Shown one piece after another: positions 44,804-53,497 of a stretch of 64,000 nt of DNA. The stretch comes from CAVQGZ01 sp963714455. Its GTDB lineage: Bacteria; Actinomycetota; Actinomycetes; Jiangellales; Jiangellaceae. A model generated the notes under the pieces. It made no database searches and had not been told where the DNA came from. It saw nothing but the letters and a program-made list of their open reading frames with translations. Positions within the stretch are counted from its first letter, which is position 1. The number at the start of each line of letters is the position of its first letter. A program made the position numbers and the translations under genes. Location: NCBI GenBank assembly GCA_963714455.1, contig CAVQON010000019.1, positions 186,001 through 250,000 of the forward strand. The letters run 5' to 3'.

Positions 44804-46315
44804 CTATCGACGGCACTCCTCGCCCGCGCAACGCTTCAGCGACTTGAGCCGATCGGCGTACTGACGCTTCACCGCGGCGTACTCGGGCAGCGACGCCACG
44901 TTCGTCAGCTGACCAGGGTCGGCCTGCATGTCGTAGAGCTCCTCGAAGCCGTCCTCGTAGCGGACGTAGACGTAGTCGCTCGATCGGATGCCGCGCCACC
45001 ACCAGGGCTTGTCCACGGTACCCGGTGGCGGTCGCAGGTCACCGCCGGCTGCCTGGATGAGGTAGTCGGGGTAGGACGGTGCGTCGGCACGCAACGTGCC
45101 CATCATCGAGCGGCCGTCCACGACGAGCCCCGCCTCGGCCTCACCCAGGTCGAGGAAGGTCGGCGCCAGGTCGACGAGCCCGTAGGTCGCCGCGCGTCGC
45201 GCGCCGGCCGGCAGAGTCGGACCACGGACGAGCAGCGGGATGCGCAGGTTCGGCTCGTACGGCTTGTTCTTGTTCCACAACCGGTGCTCGCCCAGCATGA
45301 GCCCGTTGTCGGAGGTGAAGAAGAGGTAGGTGTTGTCGAGCTCACCGGTCTCGCGCAGGGCGGCGACCGTCCTGGCCACCTGGTCGTCCACGGCGGCGAG
45401 CGACTCGACACGCGCTCGGTGCCAGGCTGTCACGTCCTCGGCTCGCGCCGGGCCCATGTCGCGCATCCACGGGGGCTTGTCGGAGATGTCGGCCTCGTTG
45501 AAGGCCGGGTGCGACAGCGAGGGGGGCACGGCATCGGCGTAACGCCCCTCGTGGCGGCGCGCAGGGACGGGCAGGGTCCAGCGGTCGTCCACGAACATGC
45601 CGTGCGGGGGCATCTGCGACACCCAGACGAAGAAGGGCGCGTCACGGGCGGCGAAGCGCTTGATGTAGCGCACGGCGAGCCGACCGACCAGGTCCGCGGT
45701 GTAGACGTCCTCGTAGCGTCGTGGGGTGCCGTTGCCGAACATGGTGATGCCGTAGGGCGCGTAGATACCTGTCAGCAGCGGGTCGAACACCGTCCAGCCC
45801 GGCTGACGCGGGGCGGTGAACTCCCAGCCGTTCATGTGCTTGCCCACGAACGCCGTGCGGTAGCCGGCGTCGCGCAGCCACCGCCCGACGTGCTGGCCCG
45901 GGTCTTCCAGCCGCTTGTAGCCCCCGAACCTGGAGTACTCGTTGTCGTGCACCCGGTTGTTGTGCGCGAACTGACCGGTGAAGATCTGGGCGCGAGCCGG
46001 GCAGCACAGCGGGTGGTTGCTGATGAAGCCGTCGACGGTGACGCCCGCGCCCCCCAGCAGCCGGCGCGTCTTCGGCATCCACCGAAGATCGCTCTGGTTC
46101 ATGTCGTCGGTAGTGATCAGGACGATGTTCGGCCGGTCGTCGCGAGGCTTCGGCTCAGCCGACGGACTCGCAGTCCGCTCGACCGGCGGCACCGTCGCAG
46201 CGACCGTCGACCCCGGTCTCGGCGCAGGTGTCGCTTCGTCGTCACCGGCGCTGGTGCAGCCAGCGACCACAGCCAGCGCCAGGACGACGGCAAGCGTCGT
46301 CGCACGTCGAACCAC
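44804..46315 (-). CDS. Sulfatase-family lipoprotein
   Basis: 503 residues. A lipoprotein signal peptide (VVLALAVVAGC, Cys20) is followed by a Pro-rich linker and a type I sulfatase/alkaline-phosphatase fold: PNIVLITTDDMNQSD (metal Asp pair), the formylglycine motif CCPAR (Cys104-Arg108), GKHMNGWE, and FTSDNGLMLGEHRLW. FGly formation would require a generating enzyme, not seen in this window. It hydrolyses sulfate esters outside the membrane; substrate unknown, perhaps plant or algal polysaccharide or envelope sulfolipid. GTG start. Confidence 0.9.
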   Translation of the reverse strand: MVRRATTLAVVLALAVVAGCTSAGDDEATPAPRPGSTVAATVPPVERTASPSAEPKPRDDRPNIVLITTDDMNQSDLRWMPKTRRLLGGAGVTVDGFISNHPLCCPARAQIFTGQFAHNNRVHDNEYSRFGGYKRLEDPGQHVGRWLRDAGYRTAFVGKHMNGWEFTAPRQPGWTVFDPLLTGIYAPYGITMFGNGTPRRYEDVYTADLVGRLAVRYIKRFAARDAPFFVWVSQMPPHGMFVDDRWTLPVPARRHEGRYADAVPPSLSHPAFNEADISDKPPWMRDMGPARAEDVTAWHRARVESLAAVDDQVARTVAALRETGELDNTYLFFTSDNGLMLGEHRLWNKNKPYEPNLRIPLLVRGPTLPAGARRAATYGLVDLAPTFLDLGEAEAGLVVDGRSMMGTLRADAPSYPDYLIQAAGGDLRPPPGTVDKPWWWRGIRSSDYVYVRYEDGFEELYDMQADPGQLTNVASLPEYAAVKRQYADRLKSLKRCAGEECRR

Positions 46316-46349
46316 GGCTCCCCCCGAAGCTCAGCTGCGTTGCGGTGAC

Positions 46350-47885
46350 CTACATGGGGTCGGGCAACGTCTGGGTCGGGAAGGTGTCGCCCGGCGCCGC
46401 CGGGGCCGCGGGTATCTGGATCTCGCGCTTGAGGATCTTGCCCGTCGGCCCCATCGGCAGCTCGCCGGTCACCCAGATGACCCGCGGGTACTTGTAGGCC
46501 GCCACCCGCTCCTTGGCGAACTCGCGCAGCTCGTCCTCGCTCGCCTGCGCCCCAGGCTTGAGCGTGACCGCGGCCGCGACCTCCTCGCCCAGCTCGGGGT
46601 GCGGGATGCCCACGACGGCGACCGTCGCCACGGCCGGGTGCTCGTACAGCACCTCCTCGACCTCGCGCGGGTAGACGTTGTAGCCGCCACGGATGATCAT
46701 GTCTTTGGCCCGGTCGACGATGAAGTAGTAGTTCTCGTCGTCGCGGCGGGCCAGGTCACCGGAGCGGAACCAGCCGTCCTTGATCGACCACGCGGTGGCC
46801 TCAGGGTTGCCGAGGTAGCCCTTCATGACGTTGTGGCCCTTGATGGCGATCTCGCCGATCTCGCCCTCGGCCACGTCGTTCCAGTCGTCGTCGATCAGGC
46901 GGAACTCCACTCCCTCGACCGGCTGGCCGATGGAACCGGGCTTGCGCTCGCGGTCGCCGTGGTTGAACGAGGCGACCGGGGAGGTCTCCGACAGCCCGTA
47001 GCCCTCGAGGATGAAGGCGTTGAACGTCTTCTCGAAGCCCTTGAGCACCTCGACCGGCAGCGAGGCGCCGCCGGACGCGCACACCCGCAGGCTGGACAGG
47101 TCGTAGTCGCCCTTGGCGGGGTGCTGCAGCAGCGCCACGTACATGGTGGGCACGCCGAGCATGATCGTGACCTTGTCGCGCTGCAGGATCTCCAGGGCCT
47201 TCGTGGGCTCGAAGCGCGGGATGAGAGTCATCGTGGCGCCGGCGAGGGTCGCGGCGTTCATGCCGACCGTCTGGCCGAAGGAGTGGAAGAGGGGAAGCCC
47301 ACCGAAGACCATGTCGTCGGCGCTCAGGCCGACCAGGTCGACGCTGATCTGAGCGTTGCGGCCCATGTTGCTGTGGGTCAGCTCGGCACCCTTGGGTGAG
47401 CCGGTCGTGCCCGAGGTGTACAGCACCACGGCGGTGTCGTCGTCGGCCCGCTCGACGAAGGGCCCGGGCTCGTGGGTCATCAGCTCGCCCACGAACTCCG
47501 TCGCGCTCACCGAGATGTACTCGGCCCCGGCGTCCGCGGCGCCCTTGCTGGCCTCCTCGCCCACGCCGTCCCAGGCGAAGAAGGCCTTGGCCTCGGCGTC
47601 GCGCAGCACGAAGGCGAACTCGCGTCCCTTGTAGAGGGGGTTCATCGGCACCACGACGCCGCCGGCCCAGAGGATGCCGTAGTAGATGATCGGCATCTGC
47701 GGGATGTTGGGCAGGCTCACACCCACCCGGTCTCCGGGCTGGACGCCCAGCTCGCCGAGCCAGCCGGCCACCCGTGAGGCGGCGTTGGCGAGAACGCCGT
47801 AGGGCACCACGGTGTCGTCCAGCTTGATGGCGGCGTGGGCGGGGTCGGCCCCAGCGGTGCGGCGGAGGTTCTCGGCGAGGTTCAC
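46350..47885 (-). CDS. Long-chain fatty-acid CoA ligase (FadD-like)
   Basis: 511-residue ANL-superfamily enzyme that activates a carboxylic acid with ATP and CoA. Motifs: AMP-binding YTSGTTGSPKGAELTH, GYGLSETSP, GWFRSGDLARRD and the C-terminal PMGPTGKILKREI with the catalytic Lys. Chain-length preference cannot be read from sequence; medium- or long-chain fatty acid or aryl acid are both possible. GTG start with GAAGGGAA just upstream. Confidence 0.9.
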   Translation of the reverse strand: MNLAENLRRTAGADPAHAAIKLDDTVVPYGVLANAASRVAGWLGELGVQPGDRVGVSLPNIPQMPIIYYGILWAGGVVVPMNPLYKGREFAFVLRDAEAKAFFAWDGVGEEASKGAADAGAEYISVSATEFVGELMTHEPGPFVERADDDTAVVLYTSGTTGSPKGAELTHSNMGRNAQISVDLVGLSADDMVFGGLPLFHSFGQTVGMNAATLAGATMTLIPRFEPTKALEILQRDKVTIMLGVPTMYVALLQHPAKGDYDLSSLRVCASGGASLPVEVLKGFEKTFNAFILEGYGLSETSPVASFNHGDRERKPGSIGQPVEGVEFRLIDDDWNDVAEGEIGEIAIKGHNVMKGYLGNPEATAWSIKDGWFRSGDLARRDDENYYFIVDRAKDMIIRGGYNVYPREVEEVLYEHPAVATVAVVGIPHPELGEEVAAAVTLKPGAQASEDELREFAKERVAAYKYPRVIWVTGELPMGPTGKILKREIQIPAAPAAPGDTFPTQTLPDPM

Positions 47886-48010
47886 GTGGCGTTCCCTTCA
47901 ACGTGTGTGGGTTGCCGGGACTGTACGCCTGCGCGGATGGCGCGGGACCAGTGACCGCTGGCTTCTGGCACCCGAGCGGAGCATGCTCGAAGTGGAGGAG
48001 GTGAGAGCAG

Positions 48011-48547
48011 ATGCTCAGTCGCATCAGGGCGACGGGGTTGCTGGTGCCGCTGTCACTCGGCTCGCTGCTGCTCACCGGACTGGCCCCACTTCCGACCGTT
48101 GCGCAGGCCCCGATGACCGTCGCGGTGCCGAGCACGGCGGAGCAGGTGTCCGGTGATGTCACCGACGAGGTGGTGCTGCTGGCGCACAAGCGTCGCCACA
48201 CCCGAATCGAGGCGGTCCGCGACCGTTGGGAGCACCGCGGAGGCGCCGACGCCATCTACGTGGACGTCAACCCGACCCTTGCGGGCCAGAAGTTCTACCG
48301 CGTGGTGGTCAAGGTCAAGCACGACGGCCGGTGGACGCGCTGTGCCCCCGAGCCGCACTACAAGCACCGCGACCGCGTCGGCCGGACGTGCAACGTCATG
48401 TCCGCCGAGCACGCACGAGGCCGTGCCCCGCACGAGCTGACCGTGTTCACGGCGTGCAAGCACAAGGGCAACGGCAAGTACCGCGTCATCGTCCCCGCGC
48501 AGCACGGGTTCGCGCGCACGGTGGTGCACCCCCACAACCCGTCGTAG
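48011..48547 (+). CDS. Secreted basic protein of unknown function
   Basis: 178 residues with a signal peptide (LLVPLSLGSLLLTGLAPLPTVAQA, AxA before PMTV). The mature part is His/Arg/Lys-rich, with KFYRVVVKVKHDGRWTRCAPEPHY and two more cysteines (TCNVMS, TACKHKG). No known domain recognised. GGAGGTGAG precedes the ATG. Ends 7 nt from the convergent primase-polymerase gene. Confidence 0.65.
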   Translation: MLSRIRATGLLVPLSLGSLLLTGLAPLPTVAQAPMTVAVPSTAEQVSGDVTDEVVLLAHKRRHTRIEAVRDRWEHRGGADAIYVDVNPTLAGQKFYRVVVKVKHDGRWTRCAPEPHYKHRDRVGRTCNVMSAEHARGRAPHELTVFTACKHKGNGKYRVIVPAQHGFARTVVHPHNPS

Positions 48548-48554
48548 TCGCCGA

Positions 48555-49577
48555 TCAGTCCCGCGTCTTGCTCGGCTGCACGCGCTTCGGCTCGCCCGGC
48601 ATCTTCGGGTAGTTGGGCGGGTAGGGCAGATCCTCAAGACCGCCGGCTTCGTCCGTGCGTGCCATCTCAAGCAGGGGTTCGAGGCTGAACGCGACGCCGT
48701 CGATGCTCTCGTGCGGGTCGCCGCGCTGCATGAGCAGGTCGGGCACCGTGCGCAAGGTGCAGTCGGCCGGGTCGACGTCGACGAGCTCCTCCCAGGTGAG
48801 CGGCGTCGAGACGGTGGCGTCGCCACGACGGCGGACCGACCAGGCCGAGGCGATCGTGCGGTCGCGGGCGTTCTGGTTGTAGTCGACGAAGACCTGCTGG
48901 CCGCGCTCCTCCTTCCACCACGCCGTGGTGACCGCTCCCCCGGCCCGCCGGTCGACCTCGCGCGCGAAGGCGATTGCCGCCCGTCGTACCTCGATGAACG
49001 ACCAGGCCGGCTCGATCCGCACGTAGACGTGCACGCCCCGCCCGCCGCTGGTCTTGGGGTAGCCGGTGTAGCCGAGCTCGTCGAGCAGGGGCCGGACGTG
49101 GTCGAGCGCGATGGTGCGGGCGTCGTCGAAGTCGGTGCCGGGCTGCGGGTCGAGGTCGATGCGCAGCTCGTCCGGGTGCTCGGTGTCGGAGCAGCGGGCG
49201 TGCCACGGGTGGAATGTCACGGTGCCCAGGTTCGCTGCCCAGACGATGTCGGCCGGACCGGTGACCGCCAACGCGTCGGCATGGCGCCCGGACGGGAACG
49301 TCACTCGGCAGGTCGACATCCAGTCGGGTGCGTAGTGCGGCAGCCGCTTCTGGTAGATCTCCTCGCCGTCCACGCCGTCCGGAAAGCGCTGCAGGTACGT
49401 GGGCCGGTTGTGCAGGGCTCGCACGATGGCCGGACCCACGGCCACGTAGTACTCGACGAGCGCGCGCTTGGTGATCGGTCCGCCCGGGGCGGCGGGGAAG
49501 TAGACCTTGTCGGGGTTGCTCACGCGGACGTCGTGCCCGTCCACCTCGATCTCGATCGCCTCGCCCGCCGACGCCAT
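48555..49577 (-). CDS. LigD polymerase-type primase-polymerase (PrimPol)
   Basis: 340-residue archaeo-eukaryotic primase-like polymerase equal to the polymerase domain of LigD, as a separate protein like mycobacterial PolD/PrimPol-C. Visible: VRVSNPDKVYFP, KRALVEYY, the metal-binding DxD in RIDLDPQPGTDF, SGGRGVHVYVRI, and DYNQNARDRTIASAWSVR. These enzymes fill gaps with ribonucleotides in end-joining and excision repair with a partner ligase such as LigC, about 11.5 kb away here. Start ATG 49577 stands 7 nt after a TAGCGT box; GTG 49586 lies inside that box. Confidence 0.92.
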   Translation of the reverse strand: MASAGEAIEIEVDGHDVRVSNPDKVYFPAAPGGPITKRALVEYYVAVGPAIVRALHNRPTYLQRFPDGVDGEEIYQKRLPHYAPDWMSTCRVTFPSGRHADALAVTGPADIVWAANLGTVTFHPWHARCSDTEHPDELRIDLDPQPGTDFDDARTIALDHVRPLLDELGYTGYPKTSGGRGVHVYVRIEPAWSFIEVRRAAIAFAREVDRRAGGAVTTAWWKEERGQQVFVDYNQNARDRTIASAWSVRRRGDATVSTPLTWEELVDVDPADCTLRTVPDLLMQRGDPHESIDGVAFSLEPLLEMARTDEAGGLEDLPYPPNYPKMPGEPKRVQPSKTRD

Positions 49578-49584
49578 GGCGCGC

Positions 49585-49590
49585 ACGCTA
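49585..49590 (-). promoter_or_regulatory. -10 box of leaderless PrimPol promoter, overlapping upstream stop
   Basis: Minus-strand TAGCGT; its first three bases are the TAG stop (49588-49590) of the ABC ATPase gene. It ends 7 nt before ATG 49577. Confidence 0.55.
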
Positions 49591-50562
49591 CGGCAGGTGG
49601 CAGGCCACCTGGTGCTCGCTCACCGACGCCAGCACGCCCGGGTCGACGGTGCGGCACGCCCCCAGCACCCCGGCTTGCTCGGCCGCCCCGGAGGCCACGG
49701 CCGGGCAACGCGGGTGAAACCGGCATCCTGCCGCCACGTCGGTGGGGTCGGGCGGCTCCCCCGCGAGCAGCACGGGGGTTCGGTGCGGGTGGGCCGGGTC
49801 GGGCACGACCGAGACGAGCGCCCGCGTGTACGGGTGGCGGGGAGACTCCAGCACCTCTTCGGTCGTTCCGGTCTCGACGAGGCGTCCGAGGTACATGACG
49901 GCGATGCGGTCGGCCACCGTCCAGGCCAGGCCGAGGTCGTGGGTGACGATCACCACGGTGAGGCCCAGCTCGTCACGCAGCCGCAGCAACAGGGCGAGGA
50001 TCTCTCCGCGCACCGAGGCGTCCAGCGACGAGACGGGTTCGTCGGCGATGAGCACCTGCGGCTGCAGCACGAGTGCCCCGGCGATCACGACCCGTTGACG
50101 CTGCCCTCCGGACAGCTCGGCGGGGTAGGCGTCGAAGAACCGCTCCGGCGGGCGCAGACCGGCCAGCGCCAGCGCCTCGGCGACGCGGCGGTCGACGTCC
50201 CCGAGCTTGTGCACGCGCACCCCCTCGGCAACCGCCTCGAAGACAGTGCGGCGCGGGTTGAGCGCGCCAGTCGGGTCCTGCAGCACGAGCTGGACGGTGC
50301 GCCGGTAGGCGGTGAGCGCCCGGGCCCGCGTGGGCAACGCTCGCCCCGCGACGCTCACCGAGCCCGACGTCGGGCGCACGAGGCCCAGCAGTGCTCGGGC
50401 CAGCGTGGTCTTGCCGCACCCGGACTCGCCGACCAGGGCCACGATCTCACCGGCGAACAAGGACAGGTCGACCCCGTCGACGGCTCGGGCCAGCGTGCCC
50501 CGAGACTCGAAGTGCACGCACAGGTCCGCGGTGCTCAGCAGCGGCTCGCCCCGGTCGGTCAC
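49588..50562 (-). CDS. Oligopeptide ABC transporter ATP-binding protein (DppF/OppF-like)
   Basis: 324 residues: Walker A ESGCGKTTLA, Q-loop VLQDPTGALNPRRTV, signature LSGGQRQRVVIA, Walker B VLIADEPVSSLD, H-loop VIVTHDLG. The C-terminal oligopeptide-transporter region has GCRFHPRCPAV, part of the Opp/Dpp cysteine cluster that can bind Fe-S. Start GTG overlaps the preceding gene's stop as GTGA (50559-50562). Last gene of the five-gene operon. Confidence 0.93.
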   Translation of the reverse strand: MTDRGEPLLSTADLCVHFESRGTLARAVDGVDLSLFAGEIVALVGESGCGKTTLARALLGLVRPTSGSVSVAGRALPTRARALTAYRRTVQLVLQDPTGALNPRRTVFEAVAEGVRVHKLGDVDRRVAEALALAGLRPPERFFDAYPAELSGGQRQRVVIAGALVLQPQVLIADEPVSSLDASVRGEILALLLRLRDELGLTVVIVTHDLGLAWTVADRIAVMYLGRLVETGTTEEVLESPRHPYTRALVSVVPDPAHPHRTPVLLAGEPPDPTDVAAGCRFHPRCPAVASGAAEQAGVLGACRTVDPGVLASVSEHQVACHLP

Positions 50563-51554
50563 GGTGCCACCACCGGCTGCTCGGCGGTAGCGGCGTCGGG
50601 CGTGGCGCGCAGGCAGGCAGCCGTGCGACCGGGGCCGACCGCAGCAAGACGCACGTCGGTGACGGCGCACTCGTCAAGGGCCTCGGGGCAGCGTGGATGG
50701 AAGGAGCACCCGGACGGGATCGCGCGCGGGTCGGGGGGGTCGCCGGGCAGCCCACGCGGGGCGCGACGAAGCGCGGGGTCGCCGATGCTGGGGAAGGCCG
50801 CGGCGAGTCCGCGCGCATACGGGTGCGCCGCCGACTGGAGCACCTGGGCGGACGGCCCTTCTTCGACGACCCGGCCCGCGTACATCACCGCGAGGCGCTC
50901 GCAGGTGGTGGCCAGCGATGCCAGGTCGTGGCTGATCATCACCAGCCCGGCGCCCTGGTCCCGCACCAGGTCGGTGAGCAGCGCGAGCACTTGCGCCTGC
51001 ACCATGACGTCCAGGGCCGTGGTCGGCTCGTCGGCGATCACCAGCCGGGGCGAGCACGCGAGCGCGAGCGCGATCATCACCCGCTGCTTCTGCCCGCCGG
51101 AGAGCTGGTGCGGGTAGGCCTGGGCGTGCCGTGCCGGCAGCCCCACCTGCTCGAGCAGGTCGCTCACCCGGGCCTTGGCACCCTGCTCGTCGGCCAGCCG
51201 GTGCACCAGCATCGGCTCGGCCAGCTGGCGGCCGATCCGCTGGACGGGGTTGAGGGAGTGCAGCGCACCCTGGAACACCACCGACGCCCCGGCCCACCGC
51301 ACGGCGCGCACCTCACCCCACGACATGGCGGCAACGTCGTTGTCCTCGAAGCGCACCGCCCCGTCGACGCGGGCACCGTCGGGCAGCAGTCGCAGCACGG
51401 GTCGCACGAGCGTCGACTTGCCCGACCCCGACTCCCCCGCGATTCCCAGGGTCTCCCCTGCCTCCAGGCGCAGGGACACGCCGCGCACCGCCGGCACGTC
51501 GTGCCCACGTACCCGGTAGGTGACGTGCACGTCGTCGAGCTCGAGCAGGCTCAT
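50559..51554 (-). CDS. Oligopeptide ABC transporter ATP-binding protein (DppD/OppD-like)
   Basis: 331 residues: Walker A ESGSGKSTLVRP, Q-loop VVFQGALHSLNPVQR, signature LSGGQKQRVMIA, Walker B LVIADEPTTALD, H-loop MISHDLASL, and the C-terminal GCSFHPRCPEA cluster. It forms the heterodimeric motor with the downstream ATPase. Overlaps the permease stop by 4 nt. Confidence 0.93.
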   Translation of the reverse strand: MSLLELDDVHVTYRVRGHDVPAVRGVSLRLEAGETLGIAGESGSGKSTLVRPVLRLLPDGARVDGAVRFEDNDVAAMSWGEVRAVRWAGASVVFQGALHSLNPVQRIGRQLAEPMLVHRLADEQGAKARVSDLLEQVGLPARHAQAYPHQLSGGQKQRVMIALALACSPRLVIADEPTTALDVMVQAQVLALLTDLVRDQGAGLVMISHDLASLATTCERLAVMYAGRVVEEGPSAQVLQSAAHPYARGLAAAFPSIGDPALRRAPRGLPGDPPDPRAIPSGCSFHPRCPEALDECAVTDVRLAAVGPGRTAACLRATPDAATAEQPVVAP

Positions 51555-52450
51555 GTCGCGTCACGCAGCCGCGGGTCGACGACGCGCTCCAGCGCCCGGC
51601 CGACGAGGGTGAACGACAGCACGACAACCACCACGCAGAGCCCTGGCGGCAACAGGTACCACCACGCCTCGGTCGATACCGCGCCGGAGGTGAACGCCCC
51701 GTCCAGCATCGAGCCCCACGACACACGCAAGGGGTCGCCCAGCCCCAGGAACGACAGAGTCGTCTCGGCCAGGATCGCCACCGCCACCGTCAGGGTGGTG
51801 TTGGCGAACACCAGCGGTGCCACGTTGGGCAGCACGTGGTGGCGCATCTGGTGCCAGTTGCCGGCCCCGAGCACCTTCGCGCGCTCGATGTAGGGACGGC
51901 CTTCGATCGCGAGCGTCTGCGCCCGGATGAGCCGCGCTGTCCCGGGCCACGACGTCACGCCGATCACGATGGCGACGTTGACCAGGGAGCGGCCCAGGAT
52001 GGTGGCAAGCACGATCGCCAGCGGCAGGTAGGGGATGACGAGAAACCACTCCGTCACGCGGTCGAGGGTCCCGCCGACCCAGCCGCGGAAGTGACCGGCA
52101 CCGACACCCATGGCGGTGCCGATGAGCATCGAGATGGCCGTCGCGAGCAGTCCGATGAACAGCGACACCCGCGCTCCCCAGATGAGCAGGGTGAGCACGG
52201 AGCGGCCCACCTCGTCGGTGCCCAGCGGAAAGCCTGCGGTCGGCGGAGCCAGCGGCTGGCCGGTCGCGGTCGTGACGCGCAGGCCCTCGGGGTCGGCAAG
52301 CAGAGGTGCCAGCACGGCGACGGCGGCGAACAGTCCGAGCACGACGAGGCCGGCCATGCCCGAGCGGCTGCGGCGGAACTCCGCCCAGCTCGACCGGGCG
52401 CGGCGGGGCTCGGCTCGTCCCGAGCCGGCACTGACCGGTGCGGCGCTCAC
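51551..52450 (-). CDS. Oligopeptide ABC transporter permease (DppC-like)
   Basis: 299 residues, six membrane helices, with the Dpp/Opp N-terminal segment and the EAA loop (IERAKVLGAGNWHQMRHHVLPN). GTG start overlaps the upstream permease stop as GTGA (52447-52450). Confidence 0.92.
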   Translation of the reverse strand: MSAAPVSAGSGRAEPRRARSSWAEFRRSRSGMAGLVVLGLFAAVAVLAPLLADPEGLRVTTATGQPLAPPTAGFPLGTDEVGRSVLTLLIWGARVSLFIGLLATAISMLIGTAMGVGAGHFRGWVGGTLDRVTEWFLVIPYLPLAIVLATILGRSLVNVAIVIGVTSWPGTARLIRAQTLAIEGRPYIERAKVLGAGNWHQMRHHVLPNVAPLVFANTTLTVAVAILAETTLSFLGLGDPLRVSWGSMLDGAFTSGAVSTEAWWYLLPPGLCVVVVVLSFTLVGRALERVVDPRLRDAT

Positions 52451-53490
52451 TGGCGCACTCGCGGGTCAAGGCGTCCGTAGAGGAGGTCGGCGACGAAGTT
52501 CGCGACGATCACCCCGACGGAGAACACCAGGAAGAGCCCCTGCAGCAGCGGGTAGTCCGGCACTCGCAGCGCCTCGTACGTGAGCAGGCCGAGGCCGGGG
52601 ATCGAGAACACCGTCTCGATCGTGATCGCCCCGGACACGACGAACCCGAGGTTGAGGGCGATGAGGGTGGTCGTCGGCAGCATCGCGTTCGGGACGGCGT
52701 GGCGGCGCCGCACGTCGGCGTCGCGAAGCCCCTTGGCGCGGGCGGTGACGAGGTAGTCCTCCTTGAGCTCGTCGAGCAGGGACGAGCGCATCACGAGGTG
52801 GTACTCGGCCAAGAAGACCAGCGCGAGCGTGGTGACGGGCAGCACCAGGTGGTGGGCGATGTCGAGGACGCCCTCGAGCGACGCGGGGTCGAGGCCGGGC
52901 GTGATGAGGCCGCCGGTCGGGAAGAGCCCGGGGATCGGGCCCATGCCCACAGCGAACACCGCGAGCAGCAGCAGCCCGAGCCAGAACTCCGGCATCGAGT
53001 AGAGCGTGAGCGAGACGCCGGTGCTGACCGTGTCGAAGCGCCCGCCACGGTTCCACGCCGAGCGGATGCCGAGGTAGACCCCGACCATGCTGGCGATCAA
53101 GATCCCGGTGCCGACCAGCAGCAACGTGGGCCAGAGCCGGTCGGCGATCACCTCGGCGACCGGGGCCCGGAACTTGAACGAGATGCCCAGCTCGCCGCGC
53201 AGCAGGTTGCCCAGGTAGGTGACGAACTGCTGCGGCAAGGGCTGGTCGAGCCCGAAGTCGCGGCGCAGCGCCTCCACCTGCTCGGCGGGAACCTGACGGT
53301 TGCGGGTGAGGTTGCGGGCCGGGTCACCAGGCAGCACCCGGAAGAGGAAGAAGTTGAAGACCACGACAAACGCCAGCGTGCCCAGGGCCGCCAGGCCGCG
53401 TCGCACGACCCATCGGGACGGGCCGCGCCGCCGGCCGGCCACGTCCGGGACGGCAGCGGGGTCGGCGGCGGCGATCCCCGCGGTGCTCAT
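52447..53490 (-). CDS. Oligopeptide ABC transporter permease (DppB-like)
   Basis: 347 residues. The DppB motif RVLPGDPARNLTRNRQVP with LRRDFGLDQPLPQQFVTYLGNLLRGELG (in pieces) precedes the channel helices. The EAA loop is DYLVTARAKGLRDADVRRRHAVPNAMLP (in pieces). ATG 53490 lies 8 nt after the binding-protein stop, so the cassette is SBP-permease-permease-ATPase-ATPase. Confidence 0.92.
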   Translation of the reverse strand: MSTAGIAAADPAAVPDVAGRRRGPSRWVVRRGLAALGTLAFVVVFNFFLFRVLPGDPARNLTRNRQVPAEQVEALRRDFGLDQPLPQQFVTYLGNLLRGELGISFKFRAPVAEVIADRLWPTLLLVGTGILIASMVGVYLGIRSAWNRGGRFDTVSTGVSLTLYSMPEFWLGLLLLAVFAVGMGPIPGLFPTGGLITPGLDPASLEGVLDIAHHLVLPVTTLALVFLAEYHLVMRSSLLDELKEDYLVTARAKGLRDADVRRRHAVPNAMLPTTTLIALNLGFVVSGAITIETVFSIPGLGLLTYEALRVPDYPLLQGLFLVFSVGVIVANFVADLLYGRLDPRVRQ

Positions 53491-53497
53491 GACGGGG

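Noticed and set aside
42051..45002. 983-codon minus-strand frame spanning glutaminase and FNT genes
   Set aside because: Runs antisense to the glutaminase and out of frame through the FNT gene; contains no domain.
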